Shown: positions 1 through 8,584, counted from the first letter of the stretch. The stretch: DNA of 30,107 nucleotides from Acidimicrobiia bacterium (GCA_013695075.1 JACDBE010000061.1:1-30107), one strand, 5' to 3'. Notes: a model not told the origin generated them from the letters alone. A program made the numbers and translations.

Positions 1-169
1 GGGCCTCGCTCCCTGCTCCCCAATCGCCGATGACGAGCAGCCGAGGACCCTCGGCGGCGGGCAGCTCGGCGGGATCGGGAAGGCCTGCCTCACCGGCGCA
101 GACAGCAGTGAGCACGACCACGGCGACTAGGACTACGAGCTGTCGGCGTCGGGGGGTGGGCACCGCCAT
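1..169 (-). CDS. Metallophosphoesterase-like exported protein (N-terminal part only)
   Basis: Only the first 56 codons lie in the window; the gene runs off the left edge. The ATG at 169 opens a protein with an Arg-rich n-region (PRRRQ), a hydrophobic core (LVVLVAVVVLTAVCAG) and then a mature start reading RLLVIGDWGAG. The signal segment holds a Cys in a poor lipobox context (TAVC), so a cleaved or lipoprotein signal are both possible. The GDWG motif after a beta strand is how metal-binding motif I of purple/tartrate-resistant acid phosphatase-like metallophosphoesterases begins (family knowledge). Inferred: an exported phosphatase or phosphodiesterase. No clear TANNNT or Shine-Dalgarno site precedes the ATG. 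The catalytic core is outside the window, so the family is tentative. Confidence 0.5.
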   Translation of the reverse strand, partial: MAVPTPRRRQLVVLVAVVVLTAVCAGEAGLPDPAELPAAEGPRLLVIGDWGAGSEA

Positions 170-216
170 GAGCCAACGATCAGTGAGTCATCCCGGACGG
201 TCGGGTGGTCCGGCAG

Positions 217-525
217 CTATTGGGCGGTCGATTCGGTCATCGCACGCAGGTCTTCGAGGGGGTACACCCCCGTGCCGTGACCGTCGGGACCGAACACGAA
301 GCGCAGCGCGTAGCCGCCCACCAGGGCGGTTTCCGTGATGGTGATCGGATCGTCGCCGGCGAGTAACGCCTGCAACGCCGCTTGACCCACCGGCTCCCGG
401 CATCCGGCGCACATGCACGCCACCCGCAGCTGGCGAGCCGGGTAGCTGGTCTCGGTGCCGTCGTCCCAGGTGATGTCCACCCGGGTCCCTTCGTTGACTT
501 CGATCCGTTGGGGGAAGGTCGACAT
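217..525 (-). CDS. DUF971 / GBBH-like N-terminal domain protein
   Basis: A 102-residue protein that is essentially a single DUF971 domain, the small zinc-binding fold also found at the N-terminus of gamma-butyrobetaine hydroxylase. The sequence shows the WDDG turn near residue 20, the YPARQLR strand and the CMCAGC cysteine cluster, all typical. Stand-alone DUF971 proteins often sit near Fe-S or Mrp-type genes, but no such neighbour is visible here, so the role is unknown. The ATG at 525 is supported by a TAAGGT hexamer ending 7 nt upstream, consistent with a leaderless or nearly leaderless transcript. The gene ends 47 bp before the start of the partial phosphoesterase gene on the same strand. 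Confidence 0.8.
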   Translation of the reverse strand: MSTFPQRIEVNEGTRVDITWDDGTETSYPARQLRVACMCAGCREPVGQAALQALLAGDDPITITETALVGGYALRFVFGPDGHGTGVYPLEDLRAMTESTAQ

Positions 526-532
526 GAACCAG

Positions 533-538
533 ACCTTA
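533..538 (-). promoter_or_regulatory. Predicted -10 (TAAGGT) of the DUF971 gene
   Basis: TAAGGT on the minus strand fits TANNNT and lies 7 nt before the ATG at 525, so transcription would begin at or next to the start codon. No convincing -35 is seen. Confidence 0.4.
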
Positions 539-546
539 CCCGGTCC

Positions 547-570
547 CTCAGGCGATGGCGGCTACCACCC
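547..570. repeat. 24-nt scar repeat, copy 1
   Basis: This 24-nt stretch (beginning CTCAGGCGATGG) recurs at 1387-1410 with one C/T difference. On the minus strand it begins directly where the truncated VapC-like stub runs out. Copy 2 begins directly where peroxidase homology runs out, so the repeat marks two gene-truncation points. Confidence 0.6.
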
Positions 571-609
571 CGGCCGGCCGAGCACGGCTGAGGTGTCCAC
601 GACGATCAC
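562..609 (-). pseudogene. VapC/PIN toxin N-terminal stub
   Basis: Reading from a GTG at 609, the minus strand encodes a 15-residue peptide, MIVVDTSAVLGRPGW, followed by TAG. IVVDTSAV is the usual first beta strand of VapC PIN-domain toxins with the first catalytic Asp (compare VLDTSGVV in the intact VapC at 14941). After SAVL the homology stops and the sequence runs into the 24-nt repeat at 547-570. It is therefore a broken toxin gene reduced to its 5' end. No antitoxin precedes it: the GNAT gene ends at 634. The stub is short, so chance resemblance is possible, but the motif is distinctive. Confidence 0.4.
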
Positions 610-633
610 CAGCGATCACGCCGCGCGGTGGAA

Positions 634-1053
634 CTACTTGAGCTCCATGAGCCCCCCGCCAGCCGGGCTGAACCCGCAGGCGTCGATGTAGAACGAGCGC
701 AGATCCTCATCGAAGCCGACATGGAGGAATTCACAGCCAGCGGCCGCGGCACCATCACGAGCCGCGTGGACGAGTCCCACGCCGATGCCGCGATGTCGCA
801 CGGCGGTGTCGACCATGACGTCCTCGATGAATGCGTGGACCAAGCCGTCCCACAGCACGTTGACGAAGCCGACGAACCTGCCCTCGTGTCGTGCGACGAC
901 CCATCCGAGGCTATGTTCGTCGCACTGCTCAACCCAGTTCCATTCGGCCTCGTCATAGAGGCGGGTTTTGAAAGCGACAGCGTGGAGCGCGTGAATCTCG
1001 ATGTTCGAGAACGCGCCGCGCCACAGGTAATCGATGTTGTTGCCGAGAGGCAT
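634..1053 (-). CDS. GNAT family N-acetyltransferase
   Basis: A 139-residue single-domain acetyltransferase. The core shows the GNAT pattern: a central strand (GRFVGFVNVLWDG), a strand with acidic residues (AFIEDVMVDTAVR), the acetyl-CoA pyrophosphate loop RHRGIGVGLV, then the final helix and strand (FYIDACGF). The substrate is unknown. Start choice: AGGAG at 1061-1065 stands 7 nt before ATG 1053, so MPLGNNIDYLW is preferred to the GTG two codons upstream. Unlike most genes here it has a ribosome binding site rather than an adjacent TANNNT box. Downstream lies the VapC stub, and upstream the decayed region at 1142-1715. Confidence 0.8.
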   Translation of the reverse strand: MPLGNNIDYLWRGAFSNIEIHALHAVAFKTRLYDEAEWNWVEQCDEHSLGWVVARHEGRFVGFVNVLWDGLVHAFIEDVMVDTAVRHRGIGVGLVHAARDGAAAAGCEFLHVGFDEDLRSFYIDACGFSPAGGGLMELK

Positions 1054-1141
1054 GAGCACTCCTGACTGCGAAGAATGGAGTGCCGACGCTGCGCAGGCTC
1101 GACTTCAGTCAGGGATGTCGTCGCGCAACGAGGACACGGTG

Positions 1142-1386
1142 TCAACGGGCTGGGTGTCCATCCGTGACCTCCTCTGGGTGCAGCCGTTCACCGAACCCTA
1201 ACTGTGCACCGCCGCACCTCGCCGCCTTCACGCATCGTCGACCAGGAGGGGCCAACCGACGCGACACCCAATTGTCGGTCCAACTGGGTTGCGCGCCGTC
1301 GATATCGGTGTAGCCGTACTCGCGGGCTCGTTGTGCCGGGGACCGACCGCTGGTTCCATCGCGCTCAGACAAAGGGCCTTGGCTCG
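1142..1386 (-). pseudogene. Unassigned gene fragment
   Basis: Downstream of the 24-nt repeat copy at 1387-1410, the minus strand keeps protein-like sequence for a while. Around 1280-1340 it reads PAQRAREYGYTDIDGAQPSW, a segment that resembles C-terminal tails of some actinobacterial oxidoreductases from memory only. No complete domain, start or conserved catalytic motif can be seen, and the reading frame afterwards looks random. I read this as another remnant in a decayed stretch. The 1060-1141 segment between it and the GNAT gene holds only that gene's ribosome binding site and no other recognisable element. Confidence 0.25.
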
Positions 1387-1410
1387 CTCAGGCGATGGCG
1401 GCCACCACCC
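1387..1410. repeat. 24-nt scar repeat, copy 2
   Basis: Matches 547-570 in 23 of 24 positions. On the minus strand it follows directly after the last peroxidase-like residues (VDLFTAA), so it sits at the 3' breakpoint of the peroxidase pseudogene. Confidence 0.6.
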
Positions 1411-1715
1411 GGCGGCGGTGAACAGATCAACGAAGCCGGACTCGCCATCGGTGCCGTACGTCGGCGCCCAGTCAGAGTCCTGCCGCAGGTAGGACTGGCG
1501 GTCGCCTTGGATCAGTCCACCGGCAATGCCAACGGACGATGCGTTGCGCCTCGGCGAAGACTTCGTCTGTGGGGAAGCCTGCACCGAGTTCGGTCCTGAC
1601 GTCCTCGATCGGCGGCGAACGGCGGCAGGGTGGGGAACAGGCGGCCGAATCGGCCCTCGTCGTAGAAGGTAGATCTGGGGGTGTGCTTACCGAGATCGGC
1701 GGACCCATGGGCCAT
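1411..1715 (-). pseudogene. Animal-type haem peroxidase pseudogene with two internal deletions
   Basis: Three pieces of one bacterial animal-type haem peroxidase follow each other in different frames. Piece 1 from ATG 1715 (AGGAG 6 nt upstream) contains GRFGRLFPTLPPFAAD, the usual N-terminus. Piece 2 reads DEVFAEAQRIVRWHCRW, matching the mid-protein EAQRLVRWHYQW helix. Piece 3 reads GGLIQGDRQSYLRQ, then DWAPTYG and FVDLFTAA, matching the C-terminus. Intact members are several hundred residues, so most of the catalytic domain is gone, with a frame change at each join. The intact start and ribosome site suggest a once native gene. It is divergent from the DUF4032 gene across 1716-1814, which holds nothing else recognisable. 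Piece assignment rests on remembered family motifs. Confidence 0.65.
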
Positions 1716-1814
1716 GGAGTGCTCCTGTCTGCGCTTCGCAACACGACCGCCGGCGAGCCCATCTGATACGCCCTCAGCCGCCGGCCAGGCCCGGCCGCCA
1801 AGCCCCCTGCGGGC

Positions 1815-1820
1815 TAATGT
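1815..1820 (+). promoter_or_regulatory. Leaderless -10 (TAATGT) of the DUF4032 gene
   Basis: TAATGT is followed by exactly 6 nt and then GTG 1827, placing the predicted transcription start on the start codon. It selects GTG 1827 as the start. Confidence 0.55.
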
Positions 1821-1826
1821 CCCGCG

Positions 1827-3047
<1,221 letters not shown>

Positions 3048-3060
3048 TCGCCCCGCCATG

Positions 3061-3576
3061 TCACTGACCGCCTCGCTTGACCCCCCCGTACTTCATGCGG
3101 GTGTCCTCGATCCTGGCGACCAGCCCAACCGCCTCGTCGTCGGCGATGCCGGCATCCACCACCTCGCCGAGGAACAGGTCGTGGGTGCCGCATGCGACCT
3201 TCTGCCACACCGTGCACTCCAGCCACGCCGCCGCCTCGGTGAACACCGGGGCGCCGGTAGACCCCTCCCGGATGGGGCGACCATTGAGCGTCATCCCCTC
3301 CTTGGTGGCCGGCTTGGAGAACTTGACGAAGGGGCGGGTGTCCTCCCGAGGCCATAGGTTGACGGTGAACACCCCACTATCGGTGATCAGCCGGTTGGTC
3401 ACCGCGGTGACGTCGACGGAGGCGGCCACCAGCACCGGCTCCATCGCCACCTGGGTCACCCAGCTCTGCGTCATCCCGTTCCATTCGTCGCCGTGACGAG
3501 ACCCGATCAGGCACAGCACGTTGGGGATGGCCCACAGCACCTTGTTCAGCGTCTCGGCGGGCACGGCATCGCTCAC
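3061..3576 (-). CDS. Flavin reductase-like domain protein
   Basis: A 171-residue flavin reductase-like protein of the FMN-binding split-barrel type, expected to bind FMN and reduce flavin with NAD(P)H or act as a partner of a monooxygenase. Family features are the N-terminal MTQSWVTQVAMEPVLVAAS segment, the TDSGVFTVNLW strand that lines the flavin, and the THDLFLGEVVDAG strand. Start choice: AGGAGG (3582-3587) is 5 nt from GTG 3576 but only 2 nt from ATG 3579, so GTG is preferred. Longer upstream reading to 3726 has no family similarity. It is divergent from the broken cyclase gene. No partner oxygenase is adjacent; the flavin monooxygenase at 28.4 kb is a different class. Confidence 0.8.
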   Translation of the reverse strand: MSDAVPAETLNKVLWAIPNVLCLIGSRHGDEWNGMTQSWVTQVAMEPVLVAASVDVTAVTNRLITDSGVFTVNLWPREDTRPFVKFSKPATKEGMTLNGRPIREGSTGAPVFTEAAAWLECTVWQKVACGTHDLFLGEVVDAGIADDEAVGLVARIEDTRMKYGGVKRGGQ

Positions 3577-3716
3577 CATCACCTCCTCGTGGAGGGGCGA
3601 GCCTACCGGCCCTTCGGTGCTCGCCCCTGGGTGTTGTCGCTCGATCCCTGGCGACCCAGTCAGCCTGTCAGGCGGCAGGCCCGAGCAGGCAGAACGTTGG
3701 CGTAGGGCGAGATCAA

Positions 3717-3722
3717 TACAGT
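3717..3722 (+). promoter_or_regulatory. Leaderless -10 (TACAGT) of the SnoaL-like gene
   Basis: TACAGT is followed by 6 nt and GTG 3729. The intact promoter argues that the frameshifted gene below was functional recently or that the frameshift is a sequencing error. Confidence 0.5.
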
Positions 3723-3728
3723 GCAAGG

Positions 3729-4203
3729 GTGACCGATCAGCTACGGGTCCTCCGTGATGGCTCCGGTGAAGCTGCCGACGTCTACCTGGGGTTCCTCGAC
3801 GCCATCAATCACCAGGACCTCGAAGCCGCCGAACGGTTCGTCGACGTCGGTCGCTACCGCGAGTGTCGGCTTCCGGGTGGGTTCGTGCCCTGGACCGGGG
3901 CCAAGGCATCGCTGCAAGAGATCTGGCAGGGGCTTCCTGACCTGCGAGTGGAACTCCGATGAAGTCGCCGGCAACCGTGACGTCGCCTTGGTTCGCGGAA
4001 CCGTGTTCGGCACCGCCACCGGTCCTCTGTATGGAGCGCCGGCAACCAGGCGTTCTCGGGCGAGCTTCTTCGACTATGTGCGGTTGGCGGAGGGGCTGAT
4101 CGTCGAACGGGTTCAGCAGGCCGACGTCCTGGGCCGGATGCGCCAGCCCTACGGCAGGGCGCTGGGCACCATCGGCCTCGGCGGACTCCTCTGGCTTCTC
4201 TGA
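3729..4203 (+). pseudogene. SnoaL-like / ester cyclase-type protein, single frameshift
   Basis: The reading frame from GTG 3729 encodes a SnoaL-like start (VYLGFLDAINHQDLEAAERF, then WTGAKASLQEIWQGLPDLRVE) and stops at 3962. The rest of the domain continues in the next frame (DEVAGNRDVALVRGTVFG to the TGA at 4203). Dropping one C from CTCCGAT near 3954-3960 restores LRVELDEVAGNRDV, the expected strand of the NTF2-like fold. The complete product would be about 157 residues. Such proteins bind small hydrophobic substrates or act as aldol cyclases; the substrate here is unknown. Either a recent pseudogene or a base-calling indel in a C pair. Confidence 0.75.
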
Positions 4204-4242
4204 CGGGACGAACCGGCCGTCACTTCGAGCAGCGGCTTCGCG

Positions 4243-4248
4243 TACCAT
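4243..4248 (+). promoter_or_regulatory. Leaderless -10 (TACCAT) of the stress-protein gene
   Basis: TACCAT is followed by exactly 6 nt and ATG 4255, the same geometry as many genes in this window. Confidence 0.5.
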
Positions 4249-4254
4249 CACGCC

Positions 4255-4749
4255 ATGCATGTGCTCATCGCAACGTCGGGTGTGCTCGGCGCCGACCAGG
4301 TGGTGGAGTTCACCCGAAGGCTCATCGGCGGTGACGGCAAGGTGACCGTCACCACGGTGATCGAGGTGCCCCGCAGCTTCCTCGACCAGCTGGGTGCCGA
4401 CGACTGGAACGCCGCGGGGAGCGACGCCCGGCCCTCCCCGACTCAGGAGTCGGTGGTGGAGCGCTACGTCGAGGAGCGAGGGCGGCGCATGTGCGAGCCG
4501 CTGCTCAACGCCCTGGAGGGCGAGGGGATCCCGGCGGCGTCGGTGTATCTGGAGGGCGAGGACCCGGCGGCGACCATCTCCGGGCTGGCCACCAAGCTGG
4601 AGGCCGATGTCGTCTTGCTCGGTGCCACCCGACCCATCTTTCACCAGTCGGCCTGGGAGAGCGTGTCCGCCCGGGTGACCCTGGAGTGCGCCCGACCGGT
4701 GCTGGTGTTGCCCCCTCCGGTCAGGGTGGAGGCTCCCGAAGAGGACTGA
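4255..4749 (+). CDS. Universal stress protein (UspA-like)
   Basis: A 164-residue single UspA-type domain. It begins with the short strand MHVLIATSG, has an ADVVLLGATR strand (about residues 118-126) followed by a helix, and ends with the strand ARPVLVLPPP, the usual Usp layout. The ATP-binding loop normally ends with a GS pair; here the equivalent stretch (RPIFHQSAWESVSARV) lacks it, so nucleotide binding is doubtful. The middle contains a longer charged helix segment (residues 55-80) than the common core. It overlaps the convergent Nudix gene by 29 bp (4721-4749). Start ATG 4255 is set by the promoter hexamer 6 nt upstream. Confidence 0.7.
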   Translation: MHVLIATSGVLGADQVVEFTRRLIGGDGKVTVTTVIEVPRSFLDQLGADDWNAAGSDARPSPTQESVVERYVEERGRRMCEPLLNALEGEGIPAASVYLEGEDPAATISGLATKLEADVVLLGATRPIFHQSAWESVSARVTLECARPVLVLPPPVRVEAPEED

Positions 4750-5263
4750 GGGCGTCGAGGCCCGCCCGCAACATGGCCACGGTGTGGGGGATGAAGGCCC
4801 TCGGGTCGGTGTCGAGCAGCGCCACCACCTCGTCGACTGGCCACCATCGGGGATCGCTGGTCTCTTCGGGAACTGGGCGGGGCTCGCCCTCCCCGTAGCA
4901 CTCGAACAGCACGTGTAGCGACGGGTAGGCGCCGACGATGCCGGTTACCACCGCCAGCGGGAGGGCGGTGGCGGTGGCGCCGTCTCCGGGGTGGCGGCGG
5001 ACGGTGACGGCGGCAGCCACCGCGGTGAGCACGATGCCGGTCTCCTCGAGGATCTCCCTGGCGATGGCCACGTCGGGCCGCTCCCCCGCCTCCCAGCGGC
5101 CCCCCGGAAGCTCCAGCCGGCCCCGCACCGGCTCACCCGGCTTGTCGCGCCGCTGCAGCAGTACGCGGCGACGGTCGATGGAGTCGTAGACGATCGCCGA
5201 CACGATGGGCAAAACCAGAGCGGGGGCGACGGGGATCGGGTGCGGCGGCCGGTCTCCGGTCAC
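4721..5263 (-). CDS. Nudix hydrolase
   Basis: A 180-residue Nudix protein. The Nudix box is complete: GRWEAGE, seven residues, then REILEETGI, fitting GX5EX7REUXEEXGU, so the metal-binding Glu residues are present. It is preceded by VLLQRRDKPGEPVRG and LELPGG, as in enzymes cleaving nucleoside diphosphates linked to another group. The substrate cannot be told. Start GTG 5263 overlaps the TGA of the upstream lipoprotein gene (GTGA, 5260-5263), so translation is probably coupled. The frame stays open further upstream inside the lipoprotein gene but that extension is Arg/Gly-rich and unlike Nudix proteins. Confidence 0.85.
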   Translation of the reverse strand: MTGDRPPHPIPVAPALVLPIVSAIVYDSIDRRRVLLQRRDKPGEPVRGRLELPGGRWEAGERPDVAIAREILEETGIVLTAVAAAVTVRRHPGDGATATALPLAVVTGIVGAYPSLHVLFECYGEGEPRPVPEETSDPRWWPVDEVVALLDTDPRAFIPHTVAMLRAGLDALSPLREPPP

Positions 5264-5889
5264 GAGACGGCGGCGACGACCAGCGGTTGGGGGCAGGTCA
5301 GCTCGGTGGTGACGCCCGCCGCCGTCGCCGCCTCGCTCAGGTTGGCGCACGCAATGGAGAACCGCTGCGCCGCGGTGGCATACGGCGAGCCGTCGAGCGC
5401 TTCCGCCAACTGGTCGATCGAATCGAGGTTGCGCACCGTCTCGGTGGCGGCGGGCACTTCGCTGATCAGCCCGGCACCGGCGGTGAGCAGGTCGTCGTGG
5501 GCGATGGCCAGACCGGCGGTGGGCTGCAGACCGCTCAGCCGTTCGATCAGGTCCCGCATCTCCGCTCCGGTTTCGGAGAACAGGTCGGCGGTCCTCACGA
5601 TGGCCAGCTCACCTGCCTGATCGAAGAACTCGTCGACGGCTTCCAGGTCGCCGAAGTCGGTGGCGCCGTGCAGCTCGTCGAGTTCACCGGCGAGATCCGA
5701 GCCGTACTGCTCTTGCTGGGTGGTGATCGCCTCGGAGAACTCGGACATCTCGCCGGCCAGGTCGTCGAAGTACCCCGAGGCGGTGGGTGGTGCGCTGTCA
5801 CAGGCCCCCAGTACCCAAGCGGCGACCAGCAGCCAGCCGACGAATGTTCGGAGGCTCCGCCACCGTGTCCGATCGGGCGAGGTGATCAC
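5260..5889 (-). CDS. Predicted lipoprotein, function unknown
   Basis: A 209-residue exported lipoprotein. A basic n-region (TRWRSLR) is followed by a hydrophobic stretch (FVGWLLVAAWVLGAC) with lipobox LGAC, so the lipidated Cys is about residue 30. The mature part is acidic and helical with heptad-like spacing (FDDLAGEMSEFSEAI, LAGELDELHG, IDQLAEALDG) and two further Cys near the C-terminus (IACANL, LTCPQP) that may pair. No known domain is recognised. It resembles in style, not obviously in sequence, the lipoprotein at 14130. GTG 5889 has a TAGCCT box ending 7 nt upstream. It is the first gene of a two-gene unit with the Nudix hydrolase. Confidence 0.7.
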   Translation of the reverse strand: MITSPDRTRWRSLRTFVGWLLVAAWVLGACDSAPPTASGYFDDLAGEMSEFSEAITTQQEQYGSDLAGELDELHGATDFGDLEAVDEFFDQAGELAIVRTADLFSETGAEMRDLIERLSGLQPTAGLAIAHDDLLTAGAGLISEVPAATETVRNLDSIDQLAEALDGSPYATAAQRFSIACANLSEAATAAGVTTELTCPQPLVVAAVS

Positions 5890-5896
5890 GGCCGAC

Positions 5897-5902
5897 AGGC
5901 TA
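5897..5902 (-). promoter_or_regulatory. Predicted -10 (TAGCCT) of the lipoprotein-Nudix unit
   Basis: TAGCCT on the minus strand lies 7 nt before GTG 5889, consistent with a leaderless or nearly leaderless mRNA. Confidence 0.45.
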
Positions 5903-5913
5903 ACCGCCCGTCC

Positions 5914-7800
5914 TCAGGTCGCCCTGGCGAACTGGGTGCGGTATAGCGAGGCATACAGACCCGACTCAGCGAGCAGCTCGGCGTGGCCCCCCGACTCCAC
6001 CACGGTGCCCGCCTCCATCACCAGGATGCGGTCGGCCGACAGGATGGTGGAAAGGCGATGGGCGATAACCAGCGAGGTCCGTCCCTTCATCACCCGCTCC
6101 AGGGCGTCCTGGATCAGCGCCTCGCTGTGGGCGTCGAGGTGGGAGGTGGCCTCGTCCAGGATGAGAATCTGCGGGTTGCGCAGGATGACCCGGGCAATGG
6201 CGATGCGCTGCTTCTCGCCACCGGAGAGCCGGTAGCCCCGCTCCCCGACCGCGGTGGCGTACCCCTCCGGGAGGCTTTCGATGAGGGTGGCGATGTTGGC
6301 CAGCTCGGCGGCCGTTCTCAGCTCGGCGTCGGTGGCATCCGGTTTGGCGTAGCGCAGGTTGACCGCAATGGTGTCGTGGAAGAGGTAGGCCTCCTGGGTG
6401 ACCACCCCGATGGCGTCCGCCAGGTGACTTCGGTCGAGGTTGCGCACGTCGTGGCCGTCGATACGCACCGCCCCCCGATCCACGTCGTAGAGGCGGGGCA
6501 CCAGGTAGGTGGTGGTGGTCTTGCCGGCGCCGCTGGGCCCGACCAACGCCACCAACTCCCCGGGCTCGACGCGGAAGCTGACGTCCTGCAATGCCCACGC
6601 TTCGGCTCCCCGGTCCGACGGGATCGACTCCGCCAGCTGGAAAGCCGACCGGCTGGAGGTACGCCGCACCGTCTCCAGTCCCCCGGTGCCGCCATAGCGG
6701 AACCAGACGCCGTCGAACTCGATGGCCCCCTCGAATCGCACCGGGCGCACCGGGGTGTCGATGTCGACGATGTCGTGCTCCATGTCGAGCACCTGGAACA
6801 CCCGCTCGAACGACACCAACGAGGTGGCGAACTCCACCCTGGCGTTGGACAGAGCGGTGAGCGGGCCGTACAGGTTCCCCAGATACGCCGATAGCGCCAC
6901 GATGGTCCCCACCGACACGGCGCCCTCGATGACCAGCACGGCTCCGGTCCAGAACACCAGCGCCGACCCCAGCGCCCCCATGACCCCGAGAGCCATGAAG
7001 AACCAACGCCCGATGGTGGCCTGGCGCACCCCCAGGTCCCGCACCGCCCCCGCCTCGCCCGAGAACCGCTGCTCCTCGTCGTGGCTGCGTCCGAACAGCT
7101 TCACCAGCAGCGCTCCCGACACCCCCAGGGTCTCCTGCATGTGGGCGTTCATGGTGGCGTTGTGCTCCAGCTGGTCCCGGCGCACCACCCGCAGCAGCCG
7201 GCCCACCCGGCGGGAGGCGACGATGAACAGCGGGAAGATCGCCATGGCCAGCAGGGTGAGCCGCCACTCCAGGCCGAGCATCACCACCAGGGTGGTCACG
7301 ACCGCCACGATGTTGGCCGCCAGGGTGATGAAGGTGCCGGTGACCGCCTGCTGGGCGCCGACCACGTCGTTGTTGAGCCGGGACATGAGCTCACCGGTTC
7401 GGGTCGAGGTGAAGAAGCCGAGCGACATGCCGAGCACGTGGCGATAGAGCTGGTTGCGCAGATCGAAGATGATGCCCTCGCCCACCGCCGATGACGCCCA
7501 TCGCTGTAGAACGCCGAGGACACCGCTGACCAGCGGGATGGCCACCATGGCGATGCCGAGGAAGGTGACCAGCCGCAGATCGCGGTCGGGGATGGCGTCG
7601 TCGATCAGCGACCGCATGATCAGCGGCGGGGCCAGCGCCAGCACCGAGATCGCCAGGATGGTGGCGAGGATGATGGCCATCTTGGCCTTGTAGGGGGCGC
7701 CGTAGCGCAGCACCCGGCTCAGCAGGGCTCGGTCCAACTTGGGTTGGTCACCGGTCTCGTCGAACCGGACGTACGACCATCCCCATCCACCTGAGAACAC
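5914..7800 (-). CDS. ABC transporter, fused permease and ATPase (exporter half-transporter)
   Basis: A 628-residue MsbA/ABCB-type half-transporter, expected to work as a homodimer or heterodimer in the plasma membrane. Six transmembrane helices lie within about residues 35-315. The ATPase domain has Walker A GPSGAGKTT (about 420-428), Q-loop VVTQEAYLF, signature LSGGEKQ (about 525), Walker B ILILDEA and H-loop IAHRLST. About 30 extra residues (GGLETVRRTSSRS onward) sit between the first strand of the ATPase and the ALQDVSF strand, a variation seen in actinobacterial exporters. GTG 7800 has GAGGTGG 4 nt upstream. The substrate is unknown; both lipoprotein neighbours are separate units. Confidence 0.9.
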   Translation of the reverse strand: MFSGGWGWSYVRFDETGDQPKLDRALLSRVLRYGAPYKAKMAIILATILAISVLALAPPLIMRSLIDDAIPDRDLRLVTFLGIAMVAIPLVSGVLGVLQRWASSAVGEGIIFDLRNQLYRHVLGMSLGFFTSTRTGELMSRLNNDVVGAQQAVTGTFITLAANIVAVVTTLVVMLGLEWRLTLLAMAIFPLFIVASRRVGRLLRVVRRDQLEHNATMNAHMQETLGVSGALLVKLFGRSHDEEQRFSGEAGAVRDLGVRQATIGRWFFMALGVMGALGSALVFWTGAVLVIEGAVSVGTIVALSAYLGNLYGPLTALSNARVEFATSLVSFERVFQVLDMEHDIVDIDTPVRPVRFEGAIEFDGVWFRYGGTGGLETVRRTSSRSAFQLAESIPSDRGAEAWALQDVSFRVEPGELVALVGPSGAGKTTTTYLVPRLYDVDRGAVRIDGHDVRNLDRSHLADAIGVVTQEAYLFHDTIAVNLRYAKPDATDAELRTAAELANIATLIESLPEGYATAVGERGYRLSGGEKQRIAIARVILRNPQILILDEATSHLDAHSEALIQDALERVMKGRTSLVIAHRLSTILSADRILVMEAGTVVESGGHAELLAESGLYASLYRTQFARAT

Positions 7801-7879
7801 GCAACCACCTCGTCGGCTGGCCGGTCACGGTACTACCCACCCCGGCGGGCTCCCGGCGGGTGCCACCGGCCGGCTGCGG

Positions 7880-8584
7880 TCACCCGGCGGCGACGGCGGA
7901 GGTCACCATTGCTTCCAGCGGCCGGAACGACCCGGCGATGCGGTGGCACTGTCTCTCGGTGAGGAGCTGGGCGCAGAACAGCTCGTACTGGTACAGGCCG
8001 TCGCTCCAGATGAGGTTGACGCCGTCGTCGACCTCAACCACCGCCCTGTCGGTATCGGCGGCGATGCTCACATCCTGACCGATGCGCAGGACCACCAGAC
8101 GATCCTCGGCCACCTCGTACGGGGTCCCGGCCCACACCCCGAAGGCGGCGGACACCCCGACGTCGAGGGTGGCCGACGCGGTGTCGTACACCAGTTGGCT
8201 GGTGATCGACGTCGAGTTCCCGGGGAGCCTCGACAGGAACTGGACACCGGGGAGGGCCACCGAGATCTCGCGGGCGGTGGCCTGGATGAACCGGTTCTCG
8301 CCGTCGCCGCGCCGCCACACCGCCGAGATCACCACCGCCACCTCGTTGGAGTTGGAGCCACCGATGCCGTCGTTGTACCAGGCAACGCCCTCGCCGATGC
8401 TCTTGAGGCCGACTCCACCGGTGGATGCCACCGGAGCGGTGGTCGGCGGCGCGATGGTGGTGGTGCCCTCGACGTATTCGTGGGACCGCTCCCCCAAGGT
8501 GTCGAGCAGCCCGCCGCCGCCGCCGCAGCCGGCCAGCGTCAACACCACGACGATCACCGGAGCGAACCTTCGCCGCAACGCCAT
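7880..8584 (-). CDS. Predicted lipoprotein with Gly-rich linker
   Basis: A 234-residue lipoprotein. From ATG 8584 it starts MALRRRFAPVIVVVLTLAGC: basic n-region, hydrophobic core, lipobox LAGC with Cys20, then a run of glycines and a Thr/Pro-rich linker. The mature domain (about 65-225) is beta-rich and ends with a segment bearing two Cys (ELFCAQLLTERQCHR). No family is recognised. Start choice: GGAGAAGG stands 5 nt before ATG 8584; the ATG at 8605 and longer openings would bury the signal sequence. It is divergent from the lipoate-ligase-like gene with 157 bp between. An extracytoplasmic location is confident, the function is not. Confidence 0.7.
   Translation of the reverse strand: MALRRRFAPVIVVVLTLAGCGGGGGLLDTLGERSHEYVEGTTTIAPPTTAPVASTGGVGLKSIGEGVAWYNDGIGGSNSNEVAVVISAVWRRGDGENRFIQATAREISVALPGVQFLSRLPGNSTSITSQLVYDTASATLDVGVSAAFGVWAGTPYEVAEDRLVVLRIGQDVSIAADTDRAVVEVDDGVNLIWSDGLYQYELFCAQLLTERQCHRIAGSFRPLEAMVTSAVAAG

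Noticed and set aside
3950..3962. Programmed ribosomal frameshift in the SnoaL-like gene
   Set aside because: There is no slippery heptamer, pseudoknot or conserved stop context; a one-base indel in a C pair explains it more simply.
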